In this document: positions 1-10,960 of the stretch, piece by piece
How positions within the stretch are numbered: position 1 is the stretch's first letter
Layout: each line of letters opens with the position of its first letter
NCBI GenBank assembly: GCA_963779485.1
Contig: CAVZYJ010000008.1
Span: 62,001-126,000 of the forward strand
Reading direction: 5' to 3'
Source of the DNA: CAVVJA01 sp963779485
GTDB taxonomy: Bacteria > Actinomycetota > Actinomycetes > Mycobacteriales > Jatrophihabitantaceae
DNA length: 64,000 nt
Position numbers and translations under genes: made by a program
Notes under the pieces: generated by a model
The model's input: only the letters and a program-made list of their open reading frames with translations
Told to the model about the DNA's origin: nothing
Database searches by the model: none

Positions 1-551
1 GGCGGTAGAGGTACTTGTGCTCGAAGAAGAGGACGGGATCGTCGTCGCGGATCGCCGCCTTGATGCAGCCCCTTGGCGTCGTGACGCCGTCGCCGGCTGG
101 ACGATCTTCAATCCCGGCGTGTGGGCGAAGTACGCCTCGGGGTTCTGCGAGTGGAACGGGCCGCCGTGCACGCCGCCGCCGGACGGGCCGCGCACGACGA
201 GCGGCACGCCGACGCCGGTGCGGTAGCGCGACTTCGCGGCGAAGTTGGTGATCATGTCGAAGGCGCAGGAGATGAAGTCGGCGAACTGCATCTCGGCGAT
301 CGGACGCATCCCCATCATCGCCGCGCCGACCGCGGCGCCGACGATCGCCGTCTCGGACAGCGGGGTGTCCATGACCCGCTCCTCGCCGAACCGCGCGAGC
401 AGCCCGTCCGTCACCTTGAAGGCGCCGCCGTAGACGCCGATGTCCTCGCCGAGCACGAACACGCGCTGGTCGCGCTCCATCTCCTCGAAGATGCCCTCGC
501 GGATCGCCTCGACGTACGTCGTGTCGACGGCCGGGAGCGACGCGGCGTCAC
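1..551 (-). CDS. 2-oxoacid dehydrogenase E1 beta subunit (partial)
   Basis: Thiamine-pyrophosphate-dependent E1 beta subunit of a branched-chain 2-oxoacid or pyruvate dehydrogenase complex; with E1 alpha it decarboxylates the 2-oxoacid and passes the acyl group to lipoyl E2. The minus strand reads YVEAIREGIFEEM near the N-terminus, then VLGEDIGVYGG, TPLSETAIVGAAVG, MQFADFISCAFDMI and RGPSGGGVHGGPFHSQ, all typical of this family. About 180 residues are present; the C-terminal half lies beyond the window edge. The GTG at 551 overlaps the stop of the alpha gene in a GTGA tetranucleotide, which implies translational coupling. One or two frame breaks occur near residue 5 and near position 100. Leucine-degradation genes elsewhere in the window favour a branched-chain substrate, but this is inference. 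Confidence 0.85.
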
Positions 552-1569
552 GAGCGCCGTCCGCACGACGGCGACGTCCGACGGCGTGCGCCGCGCTTCC
601 GCGTAGACGCCCTCGAGCGCGCGACTCCGGAGCGGGGTAGGGGTCGCGTCGGCGAGCGTCGGCGTCGCGCTCGACGCCGGCCGAGATTTCGCGGTCGATC
701 GTCGGCGAGCTCCTCGCGGCTCGGCGATCCCGCGACTCCTGGAGCGACGCGCGCGTACGCTCGATCGGGTCGCGCCGGATCCACGCCTCGAGCTCCTGCT
801 TCGGGACGTACTCCTGGTCGTCGTGCTCCGCGTGCCCCTTCATGCGGTAGGTCATCGCCTCGACGAGCGGTCGGCCCTTCGCCGGCCCGCGCGCGTTCGA
901 CGGCGCGGCCGGCACGCGTCGTAGCACCGCGAGCACGTCGTTGCCGTCCACCGACTCGCCCGGAATGCCGTAGGCGACGCGCGGTCGGCCAGGCTGCGCG
1001 CCGCCGTCTGCTTGCCGGAACGGCGTCGAGTAGGCCCAGCCGTTGTTCTCGGCGACGACGACGAGCGGAAGCTTCTGCACGCCGGCGAGAGTTCATGCCC
1101 TCGTGGAACGGCGCCGGTCGAGGTCCCGCCGTCGCCGATGTAGGTCATCGCGACGAGCGTCCTCTTCTGCATGCGCGCGGCGAGCGCGATGCCGGCCATC
1201 ACGGGGACGAGCGCGCCGAGCATCGAGATCGCCGAGACCACTCCCTGCTCCGGGGTGCCGAGATGGAGGTTGCCGTCCTTGCCGCCGGACGGCGCCGTCG
1301 CCTTGCCCATGTGCTGCGCGAAGATCGTCGCGCGGCGTGAAGCCCATCACGAGCACCGAGCCGAGGTTCCGGATGAGCGGCCCGAGCACGTCGCCCTTCG
1401 ACAGCGCGAAGGCGCTTCCGACGGACGTCGCCTCCTGGCCGAGGCAGCGGTAGAGGCCGCCGACGACCTTGCCCTGCCGGTAGAGGTGGACGAGCTTCTC
1501 CTCCGTCAGGCGCGTCGTGCGCATGTACCGGTACAGCGCGATTCTCTGTTCGGCCGTCAGTTCCGGCAT
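548..1569 (-). CDS. 2-oxoacid dehydrogenase E1 alpha subunit
   Basis: Alpha subunit of the same thiamine-pyrophosphate enzyme. It begins MPELTAEQRIALYRYM and continues through GLYRCLGQEATSVGSA, GGKDGNLHLGTPEQGVVSA and the TPP-binding core YIGDGGTSTG, followed by the ENNGWAYSTPF region. These are hallmarks of E1 alpha in acetoin, pyruvate and branched-chain complexes. The length of about 340 residues is normal. The frame breaks repeatedly (near 1340, 1095, 1000, 900 and 620), yet family motifs continue across each break. The start is ATG at 1569; no Shine-Dalgarno is obvious, and a TATAAT lies 14 bases upstream. The stop at 548 overlaps the GTG of the beta gene. Substrate cannot be fixed from sequence alone. 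Confidence 0.85.
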
Positions 1570-1583
1570 GCGAGTCGCTCCGG

Positions 1584-1589
1584 ATTATA
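1584..1589 (-). promoter_or_regulatory. -10 element of the E1 operon
   Basis: A perfect TATAAT on the minus strand ends 14 bases before the E1 alpha ATG, so the transcript leader would be only a few bases long. I see no good -35 hexamer. The 202-base gap between E1 alpha and bacterioferritin holds nothing else I can name. Confidence 0.5.
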
Positions 1590-1771
1590 CGGGCGCGGCC
1601 GAGCACCGGACGATGCTGGCGCCGTGAAAGGTTCTCGCCGCGCTTCGGGCGTTGCGTGCTCGACCATCCCGGGACGGCCCAGCGCGCAGGGCTGGGAGCC
1701 GGCGTGACGGCGACGGGCCTCCGGCGTTCGGGAACGGAGTCGCGGAACGGGAGACGGGCGACGGCGGGTCC

Positions 1772-2242
1772 TCAGGGCTCGATCTGCTGCGCCAGGAGTT
1801 CTCGGTACCGAGGTCCTTGATCTGCTGGATCTGGGCCTCGAGCCAGTCGATGTGCTCCTCCTCCGAGATCAGGATCCTCTCGAACGAGCGCCCTCGATCC
1901 GTTGTCCTTCTTGTCCGCGGCGAGGACGATGCCGTGGTTCAAGCGTTTCGACCGCGTCGAGCTCGAGGCGTGGTCCACGCGCATCATGTCGGGCACGGTC
2001 TTCCCGACGTTGATCTTCATGTACTTCTGCATGTTCGGGACGCCTTCGAAGTACAGGATCCGATCGATCGCCTCCTGGGCATGCTTCATCTCGCCGATCG
2101 ACTCCTTTTCGGTGTGTTCCGCCAGGCGCATATACCGCCAGTTGCGGAGCATGCGCGCGTGGATGAAGTACTGGTTGATCGCGGTGAGCTCCGCGGACAG
2201 GACCTCCTGCAGAACCTTGAGAATCTCGGCGTCGCCCTTCAT
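1772..2242 (-). CDS. bfr: Bacterioferritin
   Basis: Iron-storage ferritin-like protein of about 157 residues that oxidises Fe(II) at a di-iron centre and stores it in a 24-mer. The protein starts MKGDAEILKVLQEVL and shows AELTAINQYFIHARM, KESIGEMKHAQEAIDRI (Glu and His ligands, with the Met that ligates haem in Bfr) and, after a frame break near 1960, LNHGIVLAADKKDNGSRAL and an EEEHIDWLE-like segment with the second ferroxidase half. The end is LLAQQIEP. The ATG at 2242 is preceded by a strong GGGAGGTGG ribosome site. It is divergent from the mutase gene. The gene is frame-broken at two or three places but motif-complete. Confidence 0.9.
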   Translation of the reverse strand: MKGDAEILKVLQEVLSAELTAINQYFIHARMLRNWRYMRLAEHTEKESIGEMKHAQEAIDRILYFEGVPNMQKYMKINVGKTVPDMMRVDHASSSTRSKRLNHGIVLAADKKDNGSRALVREDPDLGGGAHRLARGPDPADQGPRYRELLAQQIEP

Positions 2243-2250
2243 GCCACCTC

Positions 2251-2276
2251 CCGGCTTCGAGCCGGCGGGCATCCTA
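2251..2276 (-). promoter_or_regulatory. bfr promoter element and leader hairpin
   Basis: On the minus strand a TAGGAT (-10-like, 2276-2271) is followed by a 5-bp inverted repeat, CCGGC-tcgaa-GCCGG (2265-2251), which directly abuts the ribosome site. Folding of this arm could limit ribosome access. No regulator is identified. Confidence 0.35.
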
Positions 2277-2297
2277 CCGCCCCCCGGGCAGGCGTGG

Positions 2298-2303
2298 TAG
2301 AAT
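2298..2303 (+). promoter_or_regulatory. -10 element of methylmalonyl-CoA mutase gene
   Basis: TAGAAT ends six bases before the ATG at 2310, so the mRNA would start at or next to the start codon (leaderless). It lies beside the bfr promoter on the other strand. Confidence 0.45.
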
Positions 2304-2309
2304 TCCTCC

Positions 2310-4011
<1,702 letters not shown>

Positions 4012-4048
4012 CGCGGGCTCCGCAAGCCGTGCGACCCCGGAGGTCCGC

Positions 4049-4563
4049 ATGTCGCGACTCGGAGACGATCGCGCGTCGGCTCGGATGGCGCGTCGCTGGA
4101 CGAGCACGTCCGGTGCGAGAACCTCCACGACCTGGACGCGGTGATGGCGACGTTCGGCGCGTCCGCGCGGTACGACGACGAACCCTGGAGCGACCATCGC
4201 GTCGGCCGAGACGCCGTGCGAGCGTACTACGCCGAGCGCTGCGGGCGATGCCCGATCTCGAGATCGACGTGCACGCCGCTCGCGGGTCCGAGAGCGTCGG
4301 TGCTCGAAGTCGTCATCCGCGGGACGCATCGGGGCCCGTGGCGCGGCCTGCCCGCGACGGGAGCGACCGACTCGAAACTTCCACTCGCGGCGATCGATCG
4401 ACCGTCGCCGGCACGCGCGAGCTGGTCAAATCGCGCGGCGGCGCTCGCGCACTCGGTACGATCGCTCGGAGTCGAGCGCTCGCGCGGTCACGCCGATCAC
4501 CGTGCGCGTCCGCCTTCCCGCGCCGAGCGAGCCGTCGGGTCGACATCGCCGGCAGACGGCTGA
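4049..4563 (+). CDS. SnoaL-like (NTF2-fold) protein
   Basis: Small protein of the SnoaL/ester-cyclase type. Across frame breaks it reads NLHDLDAVMATFGASARYDD, VGRDAVRAYYAE, MPDLEIDVHA and RGTHRGPWRGLPATG, the usual order in SnoaL-like alpha+beta barrels, which bind small hydrophobic ligands. The ATG at 4049 has a CGGAGGT ribosome site five bases upstream. The C-terminal third is badly frame-shifted, so the end at 4563 is tentative. No catalytic assignment is possible. It lies just downstream of the mutase gene and may share its transcript. Confidence 0.6.
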
Positions 4564-4635
4564 CTCCGCGCAGGCGCGCCGCGCCGTCTCGCGGACGTAC
4601 GGCGCACCGCCGCGATCGCTGAGAGGCCGCGACTT

Positions 4636-4658
4636 GGCGGGCCGGACGACGGCCCGCC
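4636..4658 (+). terminator. GC-rich hairpin before ribBA
   Basis: A perfect 8-bp inverted repeat GGCGGGCC / GGCCCGCC with a 7-base loop lies between the SnoaL-like gene and ribBA. There is no U tract, so termination is only possible. The rest of 4564-4698 shows no gene and no recognisable FMN riboswitch. Confidence 0.4.
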
Positions 4659-4698
4659 CGCTGCTGTCTCCGGCGGCGTGAGAAAATCAGCCGATGGC

Positions 4699-5923
4699 GT
4701 GAGCGCGACGACTCCCGTTCGCCTCGATCGAGGAAGGCCGCGACGAGATCTTCGCGGCCGGGAAGTTCGTCGTCGTCGTGGACGACGAGGACCGGGAGAA
4801 CGAGGGCGACCTCGTCCTCGCGGCCGAGAAGCGTCACGCCCGAGGCGATCAACTTCATGGCGCGCGAGGGGCGCGGCCTGATCTGCCTCGCGCTGACCGA
4901 GGAGCGCTGCGACGAGCTCGGGCTGCCGCCGATGGTCGAGGAGAACACCTCGAACTTCGGCACCGCGTTCACGGTCTCGATCGAGGCGCGCGGCCGGACG
5001 ACGACCGGCATCTCGGCCGCGGACCGCGCCGCGACGGTCCTCACGGCGATCGATCCGAAGACGCGCCCGTCGGATCTGCTGCGTCCGGGCCACATGTTCC
5101 CGCTGCGCGCGCAGACCGGCGGCGTGCTGAAGCGCGCCGGCCAGACCGAGGCCTCGGTGGATCTCTGCCGCATCGCGGGCCTGACTCCCGCCGGCGGTCA
5201 TCTGCGAGATCATGAACGAGGACGGCACGATGGCGCGCGTCCCGGACCTGGCGCGCGTTCTGCGAGCGGCACGGCCTGCAGATGGTCACGGTCGCCGACC
5301 TCATCCGCCACCGGATGGCGCACGAGCGGCTCGTGCAGCGGATCGCCTCGCCGCACCTGCCGACGCAGTTCGGCGAGTTCCGGCTCCTCGCCTACCGCAG
5401 CGACGTCACCCACGAGGAGCACGTCGCGCTCGTCCTCGGCGAGATCCAGGAGGACGAGCCGGTGCTCGTGCGCGTGCACTCGCAGTGCCTGACGGGCGAC
5501 GTCTTCGGATCGGCGCGCTGCGACTGCGGCGACGCAGCTCGCGCTCGCGATGGAGAAGATCCGCGAGGCCGGCAAGGGCGTCTTCCTCTACCTCCTCCAG
5601 GAAGGGCGCGGGCATCGGCCTCGTCAACAAGCTGCGGGCCTACGAGCTCCAGGACGAGGGGCACGACACCGTCTCCGCCAACGAGAAGCTCGGCTTCCCG
5701 CCGGACATCCGCAACTACGGCGTCGGGAGCCAGATCCTGCGCGACCTCGGCGTGCGGAAGATGCGCCTCATGACGAACAACCCCTCCAAGTACGTCGCCA
5801 TCGGCGGCTACGGCCTCGAGATCGTCGAGCGCGTGCCGCTCGAGATCGAGCCCGACGGACCGCTCGCGCAAGTACCTCGAGGCGAAGAAGAACAAGATGG
5901 GGCATCTGCTGAAGCTGGTCTGA
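4699..5923 (+). CDS. ribBA: 3,4-dihydroxy-2-butanone-4-phosphate synthase / GTP cyclohydrolase II
   Basis: Bifunctional riboflavin enzyme of about 405 residues. The N-terminal RibB half makes the 4-carbon unit from ribulose 5-phosphate and shows DDEDRENEGDLVLAAEK, INFMAREGRGLICLALT, RAGQTEASVDLCRIAGL and VICEIMNEDGTMAR. The C-terminal RibA half opens GTP and shows VRVHSQCLTGDVFGSARCDC (zinc cysteines), LLQEGRGIGLVNKLRAYELQ, ANEKLGFPPDIRNYGVG and KMRLMTNNPSK. The start is taken as GTG 4699 (VSATTP then FASIEEG after one extra base); an ATG at 4694 runs into a stop after two codons. Frame breaks are near 4834, 5196, 5263, 5534 and 5611. A GAAAAT hexamer 11 bases upstream may be its -10 element. 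Confidence 0.92.
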
Positions 5924-5999
5924 CCGGCCGGCTTCCGGTTCGCGCGCCGCTCGGCGCGCTACTGCGCATATCCTCCGCGCAATCAGAAGGAGGAAATTC

Positions 6000-6860
6000 A
6001 TGGCAGCCAAGAACGTTCGAGGTCCTTCCCTCCGGGTGGCGGAGGCGGCCAGGGCCTGCGCCGCGCCGTCATCGCGCTGATCGTCTCTTCGTCGTGCTCG
6101 TGGTCGGAGCGCCCATCACGGTCGTCCCGGCCGGGCACGTCGGCGTCAAGGACTTCTTCGGGAGCGTCTCGTCGAACGCGTCCTCCCGCCGGGCGTCCAC
6201 CTCGTCATTCCGTTCACGCACGTCGTACAAGATGTCGATCCAGACGCAGGAGCTGAAGGAGACAGGCCGAGGTGCCCTCGAAGGAGGGCCTGATGATGGA
6301 TCTCGAGGGCGTCGCTCCTCTATCGCCTCGACCCGGCCAAGGCGGCGCGACGTCTACAAGACGGTCGGGATCAATTACGCCGAGGTCGATCGTCGTGCCG
6401 CAGATCCGCTCGGCGATCCGCGAGATCACGGCGTCCTACGACGCGAAGGCTCTCTATTCCTCGGAGCGCGAGCAGATCGCGCGCGAGACGTTCGAGTTGA
6501 CTTCCAGAAGATGTCGGGCGGCCGCGGCGTCATCGTCGAAGCCGGTGCTGCTGCGCAAGATCGGCCTGCCGCCATCGTCGCCAACGCGATCCAGGAGAAG
6601 TTGAAGCGGGAGCAGGAATCCGAACAGATGAAGTTCGTCCTGCCGAAGGAGCAGCAGGAGGCCGAGCGAAAGCGGATCGAGGCGCAGGGCATCGCGGACT
6701 TCCAGAAGATCGTGGCTGCAGGGCATCCGCGCGCAGCTGCTCGAGTGGAAGGGCATCGAAGCGACGGAGAAGCTGGCGACGAGTCCCGAACGCGAAGGTC
6801 GTCGTCGTCGGCAACCCGAAGTCCGGACTGCCGATCATCCTCGGAGGCGGGTCGAACTGA
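6000..6860 (+). CDS. Prohibitin-family (SPFH domain) membrane protein
   Basis: Membrane-anchored SPFH/prohibitin protein of about 285 residues. These form large ring assemblies at the inner membrane and often act with FtsH-type proteases. After a glycine-rich N-terminus comes a hydrophobic anchor (ALIVLFVVLVVGAPITVVPA), then GHVGVKDFFGSVS, PPGVHLVIPF, YKTVGINYAEV, IRSAIREITASYDAKALYS and a charged coiled-coil KEQQEAERKRIEAQGIADF. The end reads VVVVGNPKSGLPIILGGGSN. The ATG at 6000 has a clear AAGGAGG site. Frame breaks occur near 6025, 6080, 6180, 6270, 6500 and 6720. The client of the assembly is unknown. Confidence 0.85.
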
Positions 6861-6951
6861 TCGCGCCGCCCCGTCTGGCTTCGCTTGGGGATTTCGGCCT
6901 CGGCCCTCCCAGCGAGCGAAGCCCGAGCGACGGAGCTACGATCGCGGTGAC

Positions 6952-7545
6952 ATGAAGATCCCGATGCCGGCCGCGGTGCTGGCCGGCGGGCAGTCGCGCC
7001 GCATGGGGCGGCCGAAGGCCGCGCTGCCCTGGGGCGCCGGCACGCTCGCCGAGCACCAGACGGGCCGGCTCGCGCGGGCTCTTCGAGGAGGTCTGGCTCG
7101 TGGTCAAACGGGAGCCCGAATGGCCGGCCGGCCCGGCGCGTGTCCTGCTCGACGAGGACGCCGAGGCCGCGGCGATCTCATGGACTGCGCCGCGCGCTTC
7201 GCGAGGCGTCGGACCGTGTCTTCGTGCTGGCGGTGGATCTCCCGGCCCTCGCGGACGCCGTCATCCGCGAGATCGCCCGCCGTGGCATCGCGACCGCGCG
7301 CGCGGCGGTCGTGCCCGAGGCGGACGGCCGTCTGCAGCCGCTCGGGGCGGTCTGGCGGCGGGAAGCGCTCGCCGAGCTCGACCGCCGCCTGGCGCGAGGA
7401 GAGCGTTCGCTCCAAGGATCTGGCCGAAGCCGTCGGCGCGGAGATCCTGCCGGAGTCGGACTGGCGAGCTTTCGATCCGTCCGGCAACTCCTTCCTCAAC
7501 GCGAACACGTTGCAGGAGTACGTTCAGATGCGGGAGCGGGCGTGA
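6952..7545 (+). CDS. mobA: Molybdenum cofactor guanylyltransferase
   Basis: Transfers GMP from GTP to molybdopterin to form the guanine-dinucleotide cofactor. It begins MKIPMPAAVLAGGQSRRMGR, the nucleotide-binding LAGG.S.RMG signature, then PKAALPWGAGTLAEH, and later VFVLAVDLPALADAV, the conserved D.P segment. The C-terminal NSFLNANTLQEY matches the usual N.NTP.D-like end. About 195 residues is normal. It heads the cofactor cluster mobA-moaC-mogA-(namZ)mobB; its stop overlaps the next GTG. A TACGAT hexamer nine bases before the ATG may be the -10 element. Frame breaks are near 7080, 7180 and 7412. Confidence 0.85.
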   Translation: MKIPMPAAVLAGGQSRRMGRPKAALPWGAGTLAEHQTGRLARALRGGLARGQTGARMAGRPGACPARRGRRGRGDLMDCAARFARRRTVSSCWRWISRPSRTPSSARSPAVASRPRARRSCPRRTAVCSRSGRSGGGKRSPSSTAAWREESVRSKDLAEAVGAEILPESDWRAFDPSGNSFLNANTLQEYVQMRERA

Positions 7546-8105
7546 GCGAGAGCGACGCGAAAGGCAAGACCCCGCGGCGCCCGCGCCGACCCCGGGTCGC
7601 GCGGCCCCACCGCGGAACGCAGCTCCATCTCGACGCGCGCGGGCGCGCCCGCATGGTGGACGTCGGCGCCAAGGCCACGACCGCGCGCCGCGCCGTCGCG
7701 CGGGGGCGCGTGCGCCTCGAACGCCGCCGGCGTTCGCGGCGCTTTCGGAAGGGCGGCTGTCGAAGGGCGACGCGCTCGCCGTGGCGCGGCTGGCGGGAAT
7801 TCTCGCGGCGAAGAAGACGTCCGAGCTCGTGCCGCTGGCGCATCCGATCGTGCTCGACGCGGTGGTCGTGGACTGCGCGCTCGACGCGGCGCATCGCGAG
7901 GTCGTGGTCACGGCGACGGCCTCGACCAACGCGCGCACGGGCGTCGAGATGGAGGCGCTGACCGCCGTCGCCGGCGCCTGCCTCGCGATCTACGACATGG
8001 CCAAGGCGCTCGACCGCGGCGATCGAGATCCGCGAGATCGTGCTCCTCGAGAAGACGGGCGGGCGCTCGGGCCGCTATCGGAGGTCGCCGGCGCCCGGTC
8101 CATAA
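7542..8105 (+). CDS. moaC: Cyclic pyranopterin monophosphate synthase
   Basis: Second step of molybdopterin synthesis: makes cyclic pyranopterin monophosphate. Visible motifs are HLDARGRARMVDVGAKATTA, GILAAKKTSELVPLAHP (catalytic lysine loop), STNARTGVEMEALTAVAGA and CLAIYDMAKALDRG. The C-terminal EIVLLEKTGGRSG is also standard. The gene starts with GTG at 7542, overlapping the mobA stop (GTGA). A basic N-terminal extension of about 25 residues (KTPRRPRRPRVARPHRG) precedes the conserved core. Frame breaks occur near 7730 and 8022. The stop TAA at 8103 lies just before the start of mogA. Confidence 0.88.
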
Positions 8106-8111
8106 TCAGGC

Positions 8112-8621
8112 ATGATCCGGGTCGCGGTCCTGACGGTCTCGGACGGCGTCGCCGTCCGGCGCGCGCAAGGACGAGGGCGGCCCGTCCTGCGAGGAGACCC
8201 TGAAGAAGTCCGGGATCGAGCACCGCGTCGTCTCCGCGAGGTGCTGCCCGACGAGCCCAAGCAGGTGGCGCGCGCCATCCGCGTGCGCGCCGACGCGGGG
8301 GAGGCCGACCTGATCCTGCTGACGGGCGGCACGGGCGTCGCGCCGCGCGACCGGACGCCGGAGGGCGTGCGCGAGGCGATCGACTTCGAGGTGCCGGGGC
8401 TCGCGGAGAAGATGCGATTCGAGACCTCGCGCGGCTTTTCCGCGGCGTATCTCTCGCGCCAGGTCGCCGGCGTGCGGAAGAAGTGTCTCGTCGTGTCCCT
8501 GCCGGGATCGCCCCGGGGCGCGGCGGACTGCCTCGCGGCGATCCTCGCCCTCGTGCCCCACGCGATCGCCCTCATCCAGGGGGAGAAGGCGGAACACCCG
8601 CCCCGCGGTTCGCGCACGTGA
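8112..8621 (+). CDS. mogA: Molybdopterin adenylyltransferase (MogA/MoaB family)
   Basis: Activates molybdopterin by adenylation before metal insertion. It reads MIRVAVLTVSDGVA, an EVLPDEPKQVARAIR segment, then LILLTGGTGVAPRDRTPEGV, the strongly conserved ligand-binding loop, and LVVSLPGSPRGAADCLAAIL. At about 169 residues it is the size of stand-alone MogA/MoaB. Two compensating frame breaks sit near 8160 and 8235. A CATAAT lies five bases before the ATG, so it may also have its own very short-leader transcript. Its TGA overlaps the GTG of the next gene. Confidence 0.88.
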   Translation: MIRVAVLTVSDGVAVRRAQGRGRPVLRGDPEEVRDRAPRRLREVLPDEPKQVARAIRVRADAGEADLILLTGGTGVAPRDRTPEGVREAIDFEVPGLAEKMRFETSRGFSAAYLSRQVAGVRKKCLVVSLPGSPRGAADCLAAILALVPHAIALIQGEKAEHPPRGSRT

Positions 8622-10298
8622 CGCGGCGTTCGGTCGCGGTGCGGCCCGGCATCGACGGACTGCTGGCGGATCCCTCTCCGATCGCGGGTCGGGCGATCGG
8701 CCTCGTCACGAACCCCTCGGGCGTCACGGCGCGCGGCGTGCCTTCGTGGAAGGCGCTCGCGGACTCCGGCGCGGCGCGGCTCGTCCGCCTCTTCGGGCCG
8801 GAGCACGGCGTGGACGGCGGCGCAATCTACATGGAGTCGGTCGGGGATGCCGTGCATCCTCCGACGGGCCTGCCGGTCGTGTCGCTGTACGGCGACCGGC
8901 TCGAAAGCCTGCGCCCGAAGCCGGAGCATCTCGCGGGTCTCGACGCGCTCGTCTTCGACGTGCAGGACGTCGGCGCGCGCTACTACACGTTCGTGTGGAC
9001 GATGCTTCTCGCGATGGAGGCGTGCGCCGCCGCCGGCGTGCGGTTCGTCGTGTGCGACCGCCCGAATCCCATCGGCGCGGCGGCCGAGGGCGCGCCGCAG
9101 GAGCCCGGCATGCTCTCGTTCGTCGGCCTGCATCCCATCGCGGTCCGCCACGGCGATGACCGCGGGAGAGCTCGCGCAATTGTTCTCCGCGGAGCGGCGG
9201 ATCGACGTGGATCTGCAGGTCATCCCCGCGGCCGGCTGGGCGCGCAACGTGCCGTTCGCCGCGACCGGCCTGCCGTGGGTCTCGCCCTCGCCGAACATCC
9301 CCGCGCCGCGCACGGCCGCGGTTTACCCGGGCATGTGCCTCCTCGAGGGAACGAATCTCTCGGAAGGGCGCGGGACGACGCGCCCCTTCGAGCTCTTTGG
9401 CGCGCCCTGGCTCCCGGCAGGCCCGTTCGCCGACGCCCTCAACGCCGCGGGCCTGCCGGGCGCGCGCTTTCTGCCGACGCACTTCCGTCCGATGTTCGAC
9501 AAGCACGCGGGCGCGATCTGCGGCGGGGCGCTGCTCGAGGTGACCGATAGGGGCGCCTTCCGCTCCTTCGAGACGGGGCTTCGGGTGGTCGAGATCGCGC
9601 GCCGGGCAGCGCCGCGCGAATTCCGCTGGCGAACCGAGCCTTACGAATTCGACCCGCGTCCGGCGATCGATCTTCTGACGGGCTCGCCGCGATTCCGCGA
9701 GCTCGTGGACGCGGGCGAAGATCTCGCGCCGGAGATCCTCCGCCACGCCGCGGGGGGCGAAGCGTTTCTCGCCCGTCGCGAGCCCTTCCTCCTCTATCCG
9801 GACCGGCGGCCGGCGGCCGTCGCGTTCGTCGGACCGCACAACTCGGGCAAGACGACTCTCCTCGTGGATCTCGTGCCGCGTCTCGCCGCGCGCGGTCTCG
9901 CCGTCGGGACGCTCAAGCACTCCTCGCGCGACGCCGCGGACGACGTCGAGGGCAAGGATTCGCAGCGCCACGCCGGCGCCGGGGCGCGCGTGGCCGGATT
10001 CGTCACGCCGGACCGGACGACCTCGCGGCGATTCGGCGCGGAAGAGCCGTTCGACGATCTGCTGTCGCGCGAATTCTCCTCCTGCGATCTGGTGCTCGTC
10101 GAGGGGTACAAGGACCTGCCGCTTCCGAAGATCGAGGTCCGGCGCCGCGCGATTGGCGGGCCGCCGGTCGCGCATCCGCTCGCGCGCGTCTCGGATGTCC
10201 CGGGCACGGACGGCGTGCCGACGATCTCGTTCGAGGATCGGGAAGCCATCGTGGAGACTGTGCTGCGAGTTTCCGGGCTCTTCCGCGCGCGTCGTTGA
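8618..10298 (+). CDS. NamZ-like (DUF1343) domain fused to MobB
   Basis: One reading frame of about 560 codons joins two unlike proteins. Residues 1-390 match DUF1343/NamZ, exo-beta-N-acetylmuramidases of peptidoglycan recycling: LVTNPSGVTARG, RLFGPEHGVDG, LPVVSLYGDR, FDVQDVGARYYTFVWT, CDRPNPIGA, EGTNLSEGRGTTRPFELFG and FLPTHFRPMFDKHAG. Residues 395-560 match MobB, a GTP-binding cofactor-maturation protein: VAFVGPHNSGKTTLLVDLVP (P-loop), VGTLKHSSRDAADD, GKDSQRHAGAGA and LVEGYKDLPLPKIEV. No start codon separates them; the joint reads REPFLLYPDRRPAAVAFVG. The NamZ part has no signal peptide. One frame break lies near 9154. A lost stop through sequence error is possible. Confidence 0.75.
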
Positions 10299-10302
10299 AG
10301 CG

Positions 10303-10946
10303 TTGAAGCTCGTCGTCTTCGATCTCGACGGCACGCTGATCGACGGCTACGCGGCGATCGGCGACGCGCTCGCGTACGCGATGACGCGGCTCGGCCTCCC
10401 GGCGCCGGAACCGGCGCGGGTGCGCGCGCATGGTGGGACACGGGCTCGAGCGTCTGCTCGAGCAGGCGGCGGGACCGGAGCGGGCGGCCGAGGGCGTGCG
10501 ACTCTTCCGGCAGCGCTATCCGGAGGTCGCCGTCGAGAAGTCGCATCTGCTGCCCGGAGTGCTCGACGTCCTGCAGGCGCTCGAAGCGCGGGGCCTGGCG
10601 CTCGCCGTCGCGTCGAACAAGCCGGCCGCGTTCTCGCGTCTGATTCTCGAGGCGAAAGGCGCGTCCCGTTTCTTCCAGTGCGATCGAGGGCCCGGGCCCG
10701 GAGATGCCCGCGAAGCCGGATCCGGCGATGCTCGTGTCCGCCATGCGGCGCGCCGGCGCCGACACGGCCGCGACGCTCGCCGTCGGGGACATGGAAGTGG
10801 ACGCGGAGTTCGCGCGCGCGGCGGGATGCCGCGTCGTGCTCGTGCCGACGGGCTCGCGCACGCGCGACGAGCTCGAGGCCGTGGACGCCGACGCACTGCT
10901 CGACGATCTGCGGCAGCTGCCGGCGTGGATCGCAGACGCCGGTTAG
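10303..10946 (+). CDS. HAD-family phosphatase (phosphoglycolate phosphatase-like)
   Basis: Haloacid dehalogenase phosphatase of about 214 residues. Motif I is VVFDLDGTLIDG; motif II is in LALAVASNKPAAF; motif III and IV are MPAKPDPAML and LAVGDMEVDAEFARAAGC. The cap region (GHGLERLLEQAAGPE) and size resemble phosphoglycolate phosphatase or pyrophosphatase PpaX. It starts with TTG at 10303, five bases after the previous stop. Frame breaks occur near 10428 and 10683. Substrate is not predictable; its place just before serA is compatible with removal of phosphorylated C2/C3 metabolites, but that is only suggestive. Confidence 0.8.
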
Positions 10947-10960
10947 GATCGTCGCTCGCC

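Noticed and set aside
4564..4698. FMN riboswitch before ribBA
   Set aside because: The conserved FMN aptamer elements are not seen; only a simple GC hairpin is present.
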